Source of the DNA: JBFWRK01 sp050248955
GTDB taxonomy: Bacteria > Actinomycetota > Acidimicrobiia > Acidimicrobiales > Ilumatobacteraceae
Assembly: GCA_050248955.1 (NCBI GenBank)
Contig: JBFWRK010000005.1
Location: forward strand, 186,001-250,000
Reading direction: 5' to 3'
Length of the DNA: 64,000 bases
The translations under genes were made by a program, and so were the position numbers. Below are positions 1 through 8,261 of this stretch, in pieces. The number at the start of each line of letters is the position of its first letter. Positions within the stretch are counted from its first letter, which is position 1. Under the pieces are notes generated by a model, which made no database searches, had not been told where the DNA came from, and saw nothing but the letters and a program-made list of their open reading frames with translations.

Positions 1-75
1 GTCGCCTGAGATGACGTCGACACCACCCTTGACGTAGTCGTCGAGCGATCCGAACCTCGTTACGTACACTCGCAT
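1..75 (-). CDS. 5' end of an unknown protein (cut by window edge)
   Basis: The complement reads ATG at 75 and stays open to the window edge, giving 25 residues beginning MRVYVTRFGSLDDYV. A GGAGGGG ribosome site lies 8 bases before the ATG, which supports a real start. Only this N-terminus is visible, so no function can be given. It is divergent from the VWA gene at 221. Confidence 0.55.
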   Translation of the reverse strand, partial: MRVYVTRFGSLDDYVKGGVDVISGD

Positions 76-220
76 GCGCAGTCCCCTCCGCAATCCTGCT
101 CCCCGTGAGCGGCCGACCCAACGCGTGCCTGTTCGTATCGTGAACGCGTTGTACGGGATGTGAACATTCTGCGGCCGCGTGCGCGAACGTGTCAAGTGGC
201 GACCTCGTAGCATTCGGCGC

Positions 221-1639
221 ATGGGCGACGTCGGGGAGGGGCTGCTCGACCAGCTGTCACGCCTCGCCGCGGTGCTGCGTCGGGCCGGCGTCGACGTGTC
301 GACCGGCGAGCTGATCGACGCCGGTCGCGCGCTCACCCACCTCGACCTGCTCGAGCGCGACACGGTGCGCGCGTCGTTGCGTGCCGTGATGGTCAAGCGG
401 GAGCCAGATCTGGCTGTGTTCGACGACGCGTTCGATCTCGTCTTCGGCCGGACCGGCGGATCTCGGGAGGACGACGGGCTGCGGGAGGGCGGTGGCCGCG
501 AGCCTCTGGTGCCGCCGATCGCCGCCGGCGTCGCGCCGTCGGTCCGCGCGGGGGAGCAGGAGCTGCGCGCCGATCTCGAACGCGCTGCTGGTGCTGGCGA
601 CGAGGCAGCGATGGGTGCGCTGGCGGCGCGGGCAGTCGATCTGTACGGCGGCGGTGGCGGATCGGACCGCCAGCAGCTGCACCTGATCCTCCGCACGCTC
701 GATGTCGCCAACCTGCTGGCCGCGGCGATGCGCGCGTTGCGGGCGGACGACGAGCACGACCGGCTCGAGCTGTCGCTCCGCCGCCACGAGATCGCGCGTG
801 CGCTCGAGCACTTCCGTCGGGCGCTCGCGGCCGAGATCGCCCGGCGGCGGCGGTCCGGTGCCGGCGACGGTGATGCCGGCGACGTCCTTGCGCTGCCGGT
901 CGCCCCCGCTGATCGATCGCTGCTGAGCTTGTCGACCACCGACCTCGCCGAGCTCCGCCGCACCGTCCAGCCGCTGGCCCGGCAGCTCGCGGCCCGCATC
1001 GGCCGCCGCCGGCGCTCGCACACCATCGGCCGGGTCGACCTGCGCCGGACCGTCCGCGCGTCGTTGCAGACCGGTGGCATCCCACTCGAGCCGGCACTGC
1101 GCCGTCGCCATCCGCACCGTCCCGATGTCGTCGTGCTGTGCGACGTCTCCGGCTCGGTCGCCGAGTTCGCGCAGTTCACCTTCACGTTGCTGCACGCGGT
1201 GCACGACGTCCTCGGCGACGTGCGCAGCTTCGCCTTCGTCGGTGGCATCGCCGAGATGACCGAGGTGTTCGAGCGGGCGACGCACGATGTGCCCGTGCGG
1301 CGGATCCTCGAACAGCCGGGTGTCGTCGGCCTCGACGGTCACAGCGACTACGGCGCAGCGTTCCGTCAGTTCCAGCGGGAGTACCTGGACGACGTCGTCG
1401 GGCCCCGGACGACGGTGATCGTCACCGGCGACGGCCGGAGCAACTTCCGCGAACCGGGCGTGGAAGCGTTCGCCGCGATCGCCGGCCGGGCCAGGCGGAC
1501 GTACTGGCTCGATCCCGAACCGGAGAGCGACTGGGCCGTGGACGACTCGATGATCGAGCACTACCGAGCCGTCTGCGACGGAGTGTACGCCGTGTCGACC
1601 GCACGCCTGCTGGCGGATGCGATCGCCGAGCTCGTCTGA
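221..1639 (+). CDS. CoxE-like VWA domain protein
   Basis: A 472-residue protein whose C-terminal part is a von Willebrand A fold of the CoxE type. The metal-ion-dependent adhesion site DVSGS is at about residue 307, and a later VTGDGRSNF stretch supplies further metal ligands. The N-terminal 250 residues are helical, Arg/Ala-rich and not recognised. ATG 221 is preferred over the upstream GTG at 179, because 179 would add an arginine-rich tail. Proteins of this family usually act with a MoxR-type AAA ATPase in maturing metal enzymes. No such partner is visible here; it could lie outside the window. Family assignment is good, target unknown. Confidence 0.8.
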   Translation: MGDVGEGLLDQLSRLAAVLRRAGVDVSTGELIDAGRALTHLDLLERDTVRASLRAVMVKREPDLAVFDDAFDLVFGRTGGSREDDGLREGGGREPLVPPIAAGVAPSVRAGEQELRADLERAAGAGDEAAMGALAARAVDLYGGGGGSDRQQLHLILRTLDVANLLAAAMRALRADDEHDRLELSLRRHEIARALEHFRRALAAEIARRRRSGAGDGDAGDVLALPVAPADRSLLSLSTTDLAELRRTVQPLARQLAARIGRRRRSHTIGRVDLRRTVRASLQTGGIPLEPALRRRHPHRPDVVVLCDVSGSVAEFAQFTFTLLHAVHDVLGDVRSFAFVGGIAEMTEVFERATHDVPVRRILEQPGVVGLDGHSDYGAAFRQFQREYLDDVVGPRTTVIVTGDGRSNFREPGVEAFAAIAGRARRTYWLDPEPESDWAVDDSMIEHYRAVCDGVYAVSTARLLADAIAELV

Positions 1640-1640
1640 A

Positions 1641-2285
1641 CTACCGGCCGGCGACCGAGGCGAGCAGCGCGCGTGCGTGATCGATCTCGCGCGGGCTGAT
1701 CTCGTGCGGCAGACCGGGGAAGACCTCGACCGTGACGTCAGCACCTGCGGCGCGGTACGCGTCAGCGGACTCCTGGACGCGCCACAGTGGCACCCAGTCG
1801 TCGGCGTCGCCGACGCCGAAGTACGCCGGCATGCCATCGAACGAGCCGGCGACGGTGAGCACCGTCCCTTCGGGCCCGATCATGCCGCCCGTCAGCGCGA
1901 GCAGCCCGCCGGCGCGCCGGGGGTGGCGGGCGAGGTACTCGGTGACGAGGCAGGCTCCCTGTGAGAAGCCGGCCCAGACGATGCGCCGCTGATCGAGACC
2001 AGCCAGCTCCGAGTCGATCGCGGCGATCGCGGCGATCGCGTGATCGAGCGCCGGCTGGTTGTCTGCGAGCGGCGCGAGGAAGCCGAGCGGGTACCACGTC
2101 TGCCCCGCGGCGGCGGGGAGCAGCCAGGCGATGTCGGCTCGGCCGACCGGCGCGACCAGGTGCTCGCGCAGGTACGCCGGTGCCTGGCCGCGGCCGTGCA
2201 CTGCGACGACCACCGCAGCCGCGTCGGCAGGGGCGGGCCCGAAACGCTCCACCCCCGCGGCGACGTGTGGGTTGGCGGTCGTCAT
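1641..2285 (-). CDS. Alpha/beta hydrolase, phospholipase/carboxylesterase family (MhqD-like)
   Basis: A 214-residue serine hydrolase, the usual length for this esterase family. The nucleophile elbow GFSQGA puts Ser at 108, the acid is Asp in the DADDWVP stretch (about 162), and the base is His194 in GLPHEIS; the oxyanion region is AVHGRGQ. It starts 10 bases after the stop of the VOC dioxygenase, so the two are probably one transcript. In Bacillus subtilis the mhqE-mhqD pair has the same partnership (ring-cleaving dioxygenase plus this esterase family) and answers quinone and phenol stress. A similar role here is inference from that analogy. Confidence 0.82.
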   Translation of the reverse strand: MTTANPHVAAGVERFGPAPADAAAVVVAVHGRGQAPAYLREHLVAPVGRADIAWLLPAAAGQTWYPLGFLAPLADNQPALDHAIAAIAAIDSELAGLDQRRIVWAGFSQGACLVTEYLARHPRRAGGLLALTGGMIGPEGTVLTVAGSFDGMPAYFGVGDADDWVPLWRVQESADAYRAAGADVTVEVFPGLPHEISPREIDHARALLASVAGR

Positions 2286-2295
2286 CGGCGAGCCG

Positions 2296-3252
2296 TCAGT
2301 AGTGCAACGGCTCGAGGTAGCTCTTGATCCACTCGGCCTTGTCGGCGAACACTGGCGGGACCTGGAACTCGCTGCCGAGCTTCTCGTAGGGCTCGTCGAT
2401 CAGGAAGCCCTCGGGCTTGGACACGGTCGCCTCGAACAGCGCGCCACCCGGGGTGCGCACGTAGACCGACTCGAAGTAGCCACGGTCCTTGCGGTCGGAG
2501 ACGTCGGTGTAGCCGAGGCCCTCGAGGTGGATCTTGACGGCGTCCTGCGTGCCGAGGCTGTCGACCTGGAACGCGACGTGGTGGACGGTCCCCTCGCCGA
2601 ACGTCCACGTGCCCTGCGGCAGGTCGCGATCGAGCTTGAAGTCGACGATCGTCCCGGTGCCGCCCTCGCCGACCTCATAGCGGATGTAGTCGCCGTCCTC
2701 CGCCGTGCGGTGGCCGTTCCAACCCGTCTCCATGAACTCCATCGAGTTCTCGAAGTCGCGCACCGAGACCGTGACCGCGTGCGTGCCGCGGATGCCGAAC
2801 GCTGCCGGGATCCCTCCGCCGCTGTACGGCGTGCGGTCGTCGTCGGCGATGCCGACGAGCTCGTACTCGATGCCGCCCGGGTTCGTGAGGACGATCATCT
2901 TCTCGCCGAAGCGCTCGCGCTCCGACTGCTCGTAGCCGGCGTCCCGCAGGTGATCACGCCAGAAACCGAGGCTGGACTCGGGCACGGAGAGGCTGATCGA
3001 CGCGATCTGACCGCTTCCCTTGCGCCCGACCCGGCCGCTCTGGCGCATCGGGAAGCAGGTGAGGATGGTGCTCTCGTCGCCGAGATCGTTCGAGTAGTAG
3101 AGGTGATAGATGGGCACGGTGCCGTCGTACAGGGCGGTCTTCTTGATGCTCTTCAACCCGAGCACCTGCGTGTGGAAGTCGTAGTCCTCCTGCGCGGTGC
3201 CGGTGCACATCGTGAGGTGGTGGTGCTGCTGGATGGCGGTCGCTGCGTCCAT
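2296..3252 (-). CDS. Ring-cleaving dioxygenase, two VOC domains
   Basis: A 318-residue protein with two vicinal-oxygen-chelate (glyoxalase-fold) repeats, at roughly residues 8-135 and 150-275. Candidate metal ligands are the HHHLTM histidines near residue 10, the Glu of GIEYELVG, GTHAVTV and GTVHHVAF histidines, and the Glu of GALFEATV. The C-terminal IDEPYEKLGSEFQVPP stretch is typical of the MhqA/MhqO ring-cleaving group. Expected reaction: iron-dependent opening of hydroquinone or catechol-like rings. It lies between the IclR regulator upstream and the esterase downstream, with a 204-base gap to the regulator that may hold its own promoter. The substrate is unknown. Confidence 0.85.
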   Translation of the reverse strand: MDAATAIQQHHHLTMCTGTAQEDYDFHTQVLGLKSIKKTALYDGTVPIYHLYYSNDLGDESTILTCFPMRQSGRVGRKGSGQIASISLSVPESSLGFWRDHLRDAGYEQSERERFGEKMIVLTNPGGIEYELVGIADDDRTPYSGGGIPAAFGIRGTHAVTVSVRDFENSMEFMETGWNGHRTAEDGDYIRYEVGEGGTGTIVDFKLDRDLPQGTWTFGEGTVHHVAFQVDSLGTQDAVKIHLEGLGYTDVSDRKDRGYFESVYVRTPGGALFEATVSKPEGFLIDEPYEKLGSEFQVPPVFADKAEWIKSYLEPLHY

Positions 3253-3456
3253 GATGAAACCCCCCGGTTCGCCTGGTCATGGTGATCTTGTCGCCATCTT
3301 GCCGCAACTGCCTCGTGAAGGGAACGGGGTCGTGGCGGCAACACGGCCGTGATGTACGGAGAACGGTAACATGTCCGTCTGTCGGGCGGCGAGCGGCGCC
3401 GCCGTTGCTGGTCGGTCAGCGCCTGACGACCAGCGCCGACGACGAGCGCCGGACGA

Positions 3457-4311
3457 TCAGGGAGTCGGTCGTGATCGACGCCGCACCGCCGAGCTCTGCG
3501 GTCGTAGCTCGCGGGCGGGCAGCTTGGCGAGGTTCGCCCACTCCTCCGTCACGGCTCGCGCGGTGGCGAGCAGCAGCGGGAGGTGGCGCTGTGTCAGCTC
3601 CGCGATGGACGTCTCGGCGGCGTGCACGGTGACGTTCATCGCGGCCAGCGTCCTGCCGTCGCGGTCCTTGACGGGCGCGGCGATCGAACGGATGCCGACC
3701 GACAGCAGCTCGTCGGACATCGCCCACCCGCGTTCCCGGATCTCCGCCAGCGACGCGTCGAGCTCGCTCCGGGTCGGGGTGACTCGGGGGATGATCCCGG
3801 ACTGCGACGGCGTGCTCAGCACCTCATCGAGCTCGTCGGTGTCGAGGTCGGCCAGCAGCACACGACCCATCGACGTGGCAACGGCTGGGAACCGGGTGCC
3901 GATGTGCACGGAGAGGGCGATGATCTTGGGGACCGAGACGCGTGCGGTGTACACGATGTCGCTGCCGTCCAGCTGCGACATCGAGCTCGACTCCCTGGTC
4001 TGGGCCACGAGCGCGGCCAGGTGCGGCTCGGCGATGTCCCAGATGCCCTGCGCGGCGATGCACGCGGTACCGAGCTCGAGGGTCTTCGTCGTCAGGGTGA
4101 AGATCCCCTGGTGGGATCGCACGTAGCCGAGCTGCTCGAGCGTGAGCAGCAGGCGACGGGCCGTCGGACGGGCGAGTGCCGTGCGCGCCGCGACATCGCT
4201 CACGCTCAATGCCATCGACGTCGGGCCGAATGCCTTGATCACGTCGAGCCCACGAGCCAGGGCTTCGACGAAGTCACCATTCGCCCGTCGAGCGTCCTCG
4301 CGGTTGTCCAC
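3457..4311 (-). CDS. IclR-family transcriptional regulator
   Basis: A 284-residue protein with an N-terminal winged helix-turn-helix (about 15-75, with LSVSDVAARTALARPTARR as the recognition part) followed by the IclR effector-binding domain (about 90-260; SVGIRSIAAPVKDRDG is characteristic). The frame stays open far upstream, but GTG 4311 with GGAGGTGCT immediately before it is the convincing start. Members often control aromatic-compound catabolism in response to a small ligand. The gene reads toward the dioxygenase and esterase, so these are the likely targets; the ligand is unknown. It carries an arginine-rich C-terminal tail of about 20 residues. Confidence 0.85.
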   Translation of the reverse strand: MDNREDARRANGDFVEALARGLDVIKAFGPTSMALSVSDVAARTALARPTARRLLLTLEQLGYVRSHQGIFTLTTKTLELGTACIAAQGIWDIAEPHLAALVAQTRESSSMSQLDGSDIVYTARVSVPKIIALSVHIGTRFPAVATSMGRVLLADLDTDELDEVLSTPSQSGIIPRVTPTRSELDASLAEIRERGWAMSDELLSVGIRSIAAPVKDRDGRTLAAMNVTVHAAETSIAELTQRHLPLLLATARAVTEEWANLAKLPARELRPQSSAVRRRSRPTP

Positions 4312-4409
4312 AGCACCTCCCTCGGTCGGAAGGTCATACCACGACGAGGAACGCCCGCCGCCACTCCCCCTGGCGTCGACGTCCAGGCGACCGGCCAGCG
4401 GCTCCGCGG

Positions 4410-4898
4410 TCAGGCGGCGAGCAGGACCATCTTCCCGTCGACGTAGTCGACGATCGTGACGTCGTAGTGCTTGCGGCCGGCCGCGTTCGCGGCGAGGGTG
4501 CGCACCTCGTCGGGAATGCCGGGCACGAGGCTGGTGATCCGCAGGTGCGGCACGCTCGGGCCGTTGAGGATGCTCGACATGATGTTGGCGACCTCGTAGA
4601 AGTTGTCGTGCAGGCTCTCCGGGAGCTCGCCCGCGCTGATCGCCTCCTTCGCGACGACGACCGGCATCATTGCGAGCGCGGCGCCGGCGGACGCGGCGAA
4701 GGTCAGCCCGGCGATGCACGCACCGCCGAGCTTGCCGTCGTCCTCGACGTAGACGCCGGTGACGAAGCTCTCGGGCTCTTCTTCGAGGTCGATGCGCGTG
4801 GCCTTCGAGACCGACACGGGCTTGCCGAGCAGGTCGGCGAGGAAGTCCCGGACGTCTTCCGGGATGGGCATGCGCCGCTTGGGGGTGCCGAGCGGCAT
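4410..4898 (-). CDS. CheX-like CheY-P phosphatase domain protein
   Basis: A 162-residue protein of the CheC/CheX/FliY phosphatase fold. The catalytic-type ExxN motif is present in NFYEVANIMSS (Glu and Asn three apart). Its ATG overlaps the stop of the preceding cheY as TGATG, so the two are translationally coupled. In the CheX/CheC family this motif dephosphorylates CheY-P, and no cheZ is present. It is therefore the likely terminator of signalling by the coupled CheY. Only one clear ExxN half-site is seen, as expected for CheX-like rather than two-site CheC proteins. A second paralog lies at 57068. Confidence 0.72.
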   Translation of the reverse strand: MPLGTPKRRMPIPEDVRDFLADLLGKPVSVSKATRIDLEEEPESFVTGVYVEDDGKLGGACIAGLTFAASAGAALAMMPVVVAKEAISAGELPESLHDNFYEVANIMSSILNGPSVPHLRITSLVPGIPDEVRTLAANAAGRKHYDVTIVDYVDGKMVLLAA

Positions 4899-5260
4899 CA
4901 ACCCACCCCGATACCGACGACCTCGGCGAGGCGATCTGCGTCGAACGGCTTCGTCAGCAGGAAGTCGGCGCCGCACTCGATCGCCTGCACCCGCATCGAA
5001 GGGTTCGACTCGGACGTCACGAAGCCGAACCGCGTCATGTTCCCGGTCGCGCGGAGCGCGGTGAGGAACTCGATGCCGGTCATGTTCGGCATGTTCCAGT
5101 CGCTGAGGATGAGGTCGGGCTTGAACTCCGGGACCGCCGCGAGCGCCTCGGCGCCGTCAGCGGCTTCGTGCACGTCCTCGACCGCCAGGCCGGTTTGGCG
5201 CAGCGTCCGCAGCACGATCATTCGCATGGCCTTGCTGTCATCGGCAATGAGCACTCGCAC
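4898..5260 (-). CDS. cheY: CheY-type single-domain response regulator
   Basis: A 120-residue stand-alone receiver: Asp7-Asp8 acidic pocket, phospho-acceptor Asp54 in LSDWNMPN, the switch Thr in GFVTSES, and Lys in LLTKPF. GTG 5260 is chosen over a longer reading because AGAGAGGA lies 7 bases upstream and receivers normally begin right before strand 1. The DWNMP context is that of flagellar CheY proteins. It is coupled to the CheX-like phosphatase and is a second CheY besides the one inside the che operon at 18119; which of the two binds FliM cannot be told from sequence. Confidence 0.85.
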   Translation of the reverse strand: MRVLIADDSKAMRMIVLRTLRQTGLAVEDVHEAADGAEALAAVPEFKPDLILSDWNMPNMTGIEFLTALRATGNMTRFGFVTSESNPSMRVQAIECGADFLLTKPFDADRLAEVVGIGVG

Positions 5261-5355
5261 GACGGGATCCTCTCTCTGCAGTGTCTTGTACATATTGTTC
5301 GGATGCCGCTCGCTCGTGCCCGGAGGCCTCGACCAGTTCCACCGCCGCTCGGTGT

Positions 5356-6039
5356 TCAGGAACGGTCAGCGAGGAGTCCGAGCGTGCCCGCCTTCGTCGC
5401 AGCCGCGGAGCGGTCCTCGACGTCGAGCTTGCGCAGGACGTGCGCGACGTGGGTCTTGACCGTTTCGCGCGAGACGTACAGGCGGTTGCCGATCTGGGCG
5501 TTCGTGAGCCCCTCGGCGAGGCAGCCGAGGACCTCGATCTCCCGGGGGGAGAGCTCGATCGTCACGTCACCGGCCGCGACGGAGCCGGCAACGGGTCGGG
5601 GCGCGAGGCGAGGGGCGCGATCTTCGGCGAGCACGTCGAGCGCTTCACGGTCGAGGACGCACGCGCCGTCGGCGACGCTGCGGACCGCGCCGACGAGCAC
5701 GGCGGTCGCCCACCGCTTGCGGACCACGCCGGCGATGCCGCCACGCACTGCGTCCACGACGAGTCCGCGGTCCTCCGAGCTCGTCAACATGACGGCGCGA
5801 AGCTCGGGGTTGCGGTGGCGCAGGGTGCGGATCAGCTCGAGTCCCGTGGCGCCGGGGAGCACGTGCTCCGTCACGACGAGGTCGTGTCGTGCGGGGTCGT
5901 AGGTCTCCAGTGCCTGCTCTGCGGAGCCGACCGCATCGACCACGACCAGGTCTGGCTCGCGATCGAGACGTGTCACGAGCGCGTCGCGCACCACTTCATG
6001 GTGGTCGACCAGGAGGACGCGAACGGCGGGCAGGGACAT
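5356..6039 (-). CDS. NarL/FixJ-type regulator with degenerate receiver
   Basis: A 227-residue protein with an N-terminal receiver (about 5-120) and C-terminal LuxR helix-turn-helix (about 162-222; LSPREIEVLGCLAEGLTNAQI then SRETVKTHVAHVLRKL). The receiver is atypical: the phospho-acceptor position is Glu58 in VVTEHVLPG instead of Asp, and the acidic pair at strand 1 is Asp12-His13 instead of Asp-Asp. The conserved Lys in GVVRKRW is kept. Phosphorylation-dependent switching is therefore doubtful, and Glu may mimic the active state. It is divergent from the sigma-factor gene, with two large palindromes in the shared 220-base gap. Confidence 0.82.
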   Translation of the reverse strand: MSLPAVRVLLVDHHEVVRDALVTRLDREPDLVVVDAVGSAEQALETYDPARHDLVVTEHVLPGATGLELIRTLRHRNPELRAVMLTSSEDRGLVVDAVRGGIAGVVRKRWATAVLVGAVRSVADGACVLDREALDVLAEDRAPRLAPRPVAGSVAAGDVTIELSPREIEVLGCLAEGLTNAQIGNRLYVSRETVKTHVAHVLRKLDVEDRSAAATKAGTLGLLADRS

Positions 6040-6122
6040 CGGCGAGGAACGTCCGGTTCAGTTGCGACGACGCACGGTGGCAGGGCGGGTACTATGTGCG
6101 TGGTTCCTGCGACCCATGCCCG

Positions 6123-6140
6123 GTCGCCCGATCGGGCGAC
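6123..6140. promoter_or_regulatory. Perfect 18-bp palindrome in divergent promoter region
   Basis: The sequence gtcgcccgatcgggcgac is its own reverse complement over 18 bases. It sits between the divergent NarL-type regulator and the sigma-factor gene. A dimeric DNA-binding protein is the natural reader, possibly the adjacent regulator, but this is inference. Confidence 0.5.
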
Positions 6141-6160
6141 ATGTGGCTCGCCTGTGTGGG

Positions 6161-6202
6161 ATGACTACAAATAGTGCTTTGGGCACTACCCTTTGTGGTC
6201 AT
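6161..6202. promoter_or_regulatory. Long interrupted palindrome upstream of sigma factor
   Basis: Arms ATGACTACAAA (6161-6171) plus TAGTGC (6172-6177) pair with GCACTA (6183-6188) plus TTTGTGGTCAT (6192-6202). The loop is TTTGG, there is a CCC bulge, and one position would be a G-T mismatch. The stretch is AT-richer than its surroundings. It could be an operator or a stable hairpin in the sigma-factor mRNA leader. Confidence 0.5.
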
Positions 6203-6259
6203 CTGCGCGACAGACTGTCTCCGGCGGAAACACCCATCACAGACGCAGGAGCAAGCACG

Positions 6260-7162
6260 ATGGCGGCGAGCAACAACGGTTCGGTGGCGGTCACCTCTGA
6301 GGAATTCGGCGACCGGAACACCGAGCTCTTCGAGCGACGGACCGTGATCAAGCGGCAGCTCGGAGACATGGTCGAGGGTCCGGCGAGCGGCACACCCGTC
6401 GACAGCCGGATGATCGCCCGCCTCGAGCGGATGCTCGAGGACGTCACGACCGACATCGTGCAGCTCAACCTCGGGCTCGTGCGCTCGTACTGCCGGCGGT
6501 TCACGTCGAACTCGAGCCGGGAGGACTCGGCCGACTTCGAGGCCGCCGGCATGCTCGGGCTGATGCGGGCGATCCACAGCTTCGACCCGGGCCAGGGACG
6601 CTTCGGGCACTGGGCGTTCAAGCCGATCCAGCGTGAGGTCCTGCGGGCGGTGCGCGACGCCGATCACCCGAACGTGAACCTCGGCGACTTCGAGCGGCGC
6701 CCGGAGATCCTTCGTGCGCACCGCCACCTGCAGGGCGAGGACTGCTCGTACGTGCCGACCTACGAAGAGGTCGCCAACGTCGTGGGCGTCACGATCGACC
6801 AGGTCCGCCGGGTGCTCGCACCGCCGAGGCTCGAGTCCGTCCAGCACGCCACGTCGGAAGACGGCCAGACGTCGCTCGCCGAGCTCGTCGAGACCGATCA
6901 GCTCGGTCCGGAGTCGGCCGTCGTCGCCAGCATGACGTTGTGCGCGCTGAAGGAGTTCGGCCTGTCCGCGCTCGACCCTCGTGAGCTGTACGTGCTCGTG
7001 CGACGCTTCGGGCTCGACGGCGAGCCGGACGAGAAGCTCGCCGACATCGGTGAGACGCTCGGGCTGTCCCGCGAGGCCGTTCGCCAGATCGAGGCCAAGG
7101 CGCTCGCGAAGATCCAGCACCCGATGGTGCTGCGCAAGATCCAGCGCAACGGTCGCCCCTGA
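6260..7162 (+). CDS. Sigma-70 family RNA polymerase sigma factor
   Basis: A 300-residue sigma factor. Region 2 is recognisable at about 85-135 (FEAAGMLGLMRAIHSFDP then GRFGHWAFKPIQREVLRAV). Region 3 is at about 165-200 (YEEVANVVGVTIDQVRRVL). Region 4 is at about 250-290 (LADIGETLGLSREAVRQIE). ATG 6260 has AGGAG 8 bases upstream; the frame is open to 6062 but would run through the palindromes. It has all of regions 2-4, so it is not an ECF sigma, and it is too short to be the primary one. No separate FliA is seen in the window, so this factor may serve flagellar promoters; that is a guess from position. Confidence 0.82.
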   Translation: MAASNNGSVAVTSEEFGDRNTELFERRTVIKRQLGDMVEGPASGTPVDSRMIARLERMLEDVTTDIVQLNLGLVRSYCRRFTSNSSREDSADFEAAGMLGLMRAIHSFDPGQGRFGHWAFKPIQREVLRAVRDADHPNVNLGDFERRPEILRAHRHLQGEDCSYVPTYEEVANVVGVTIDQVRRVLAPPRLESVQHATSEDGQTSLAELVETDQLGPESAVVASMTLCALKEFGLSALDPRELYVLVRRFGLDGEPDEKLADIGETLGLSREAVRQIEAKALAKIQHPMVLRKIQRNGRP

Positions 7163-7181
7163 AGCGACGCTCCCCGAGACG

Positions 7182-7210
7182 ACGGCCGCCGGTACACCGG
7201 CGGCCGTTTC
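7182..7210 (+). terminator. Intrinsic terminator after sigma-factor gene
   Basis: An 11-bp perfect stem, ACGGCCGCCGG with CCGGCGGCCGT, closes a TACA loop and is followed by TTTCT. It begins 19 bases after the sigma-factor stop. Confidence 0.75.
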
Positions 7211-7372
7211 TCGCGTCCGGAGCGCCGCGCGGCGGGCGATCCCCCGGGGGATCGATCCGGTCCGGGAAATCACCCGCGCAACGTCGTGCACGGCGAGCCG
7301 GCGCGGACACGGTCCTCCTCACGGCGGTCGCAACGGATTGCGACTGCGAGCCGTCACGGAGGATCGTTCGTC

Positions 7373-8086
7373 ATGCAGCGCTCATTGGTCGTGGAACCGG
7401 CACACGTCCCAGTTCCCAGCGGGCAGCCTGGCCGGCAACCGCTCGAACGACGTGCCATGCCCGGGTTCGTCTGGCAGCTCTGGCCCGGCGCGAACGCGCC
7501 CGCCACGGCAGGGGACGAGGTGCGGTTCGTCGCCCGCCTCACCGAGATCGCCGGGAACACGGGTGATGCGGATGCCTGGAGCCGCCGCAACGTCACCGCC
7601 GTGCTGAACGCCCTGCGGTGCGGCCTCGAAGCGGACGACCTCCTCGGTCGTGCGCCCGGGCTCCGCGCTGCGGACCTGCTCGCTGCCCATGCCCACCTCG
7701 AGCGTCGTCGTCGTTGCGCGCGAGAAGCGTGGACGAAGATCGTGGACGATCGCTCCGTCGCCGCCGTCATCGCGCACGGGCGCGATGCCGCGCTCCTCGT
7801 CCCGGTCCTCGTCGCTCGGCTCGCGACCGTTGCCGAAGTCGGCGATCGCGGGCTCCTCTCACGGGTGGTCGACGACATCGTCCAGGAGACGGCGATCGTC
7901 GAGGCGTTCGCGCAGTCGTACGAGGTCCGGCTCGTCGCCGCCGACACCGTCACCGCACGGGAGGAGATCGGGCGCAACCTCTACGACCTCCATGATCCAG
8001 GCCTGTGGAGCCACGCCGCCTTCCTGCCGCCGCGTGTCGGCGCACTCGTCCCGGTGCGCGTGGCCGCACTGCTCGGAGAGCGCTGA
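7373..8086 (+). CDS. Unknown protein (237 aa)
   Basis: Not recognised. ATG 7373 has a GGAGGA ribosome site 9 bases upstream, which selects it over the longer frame from 7286. The predicted protein is mostly helical and soluble, with no signal peptide or membrane segment. It has an Ala/Leu/Arg-rich middle and a C-terminal segment ending LVPVRVAALLGER. Codon use matches the neighbours. It begins after the sigma-factor terminator and probably forms a transcript with the next two unknown genes. Confidence 0.6.
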   Translation: MQRSLVVEPAHVPVPSGQPGRQPLERRAMPGFVWQLWPGANAPATAGDEVRFVARLTEIAGNTGDADAWSRRNVTAVLNALRCGLEADDLLGRAPGLRAADLLAAHAHLERRRRCAREAWTKIVDDRSVAAVIAHGRDAALLVPVLVARLATVAEVGDRGLLSRVVDDIVQETAIVEAFAQSYEVRLVAADTVTAREEIGRNLYDLHDPGLWSHAAFLPPRVGALVPVRVAALLGER

Positions 8087-8261
8087 CCGCCCCGGATCCA
8101 GCGATGCGCGCCGCCGAGACGGCGCGATCCGCGCTGGTACCCTTGGCCGTTCGGCGTCCACGGAGGAAAGGCGGCAGCGCGACGTTCCCGTTACCAGCGG
8201 CCAGGACATCGAGACCGACGTCGCCGGCGCCCGACGGCTCCCGACCGCAGAGCGTGCTGCG

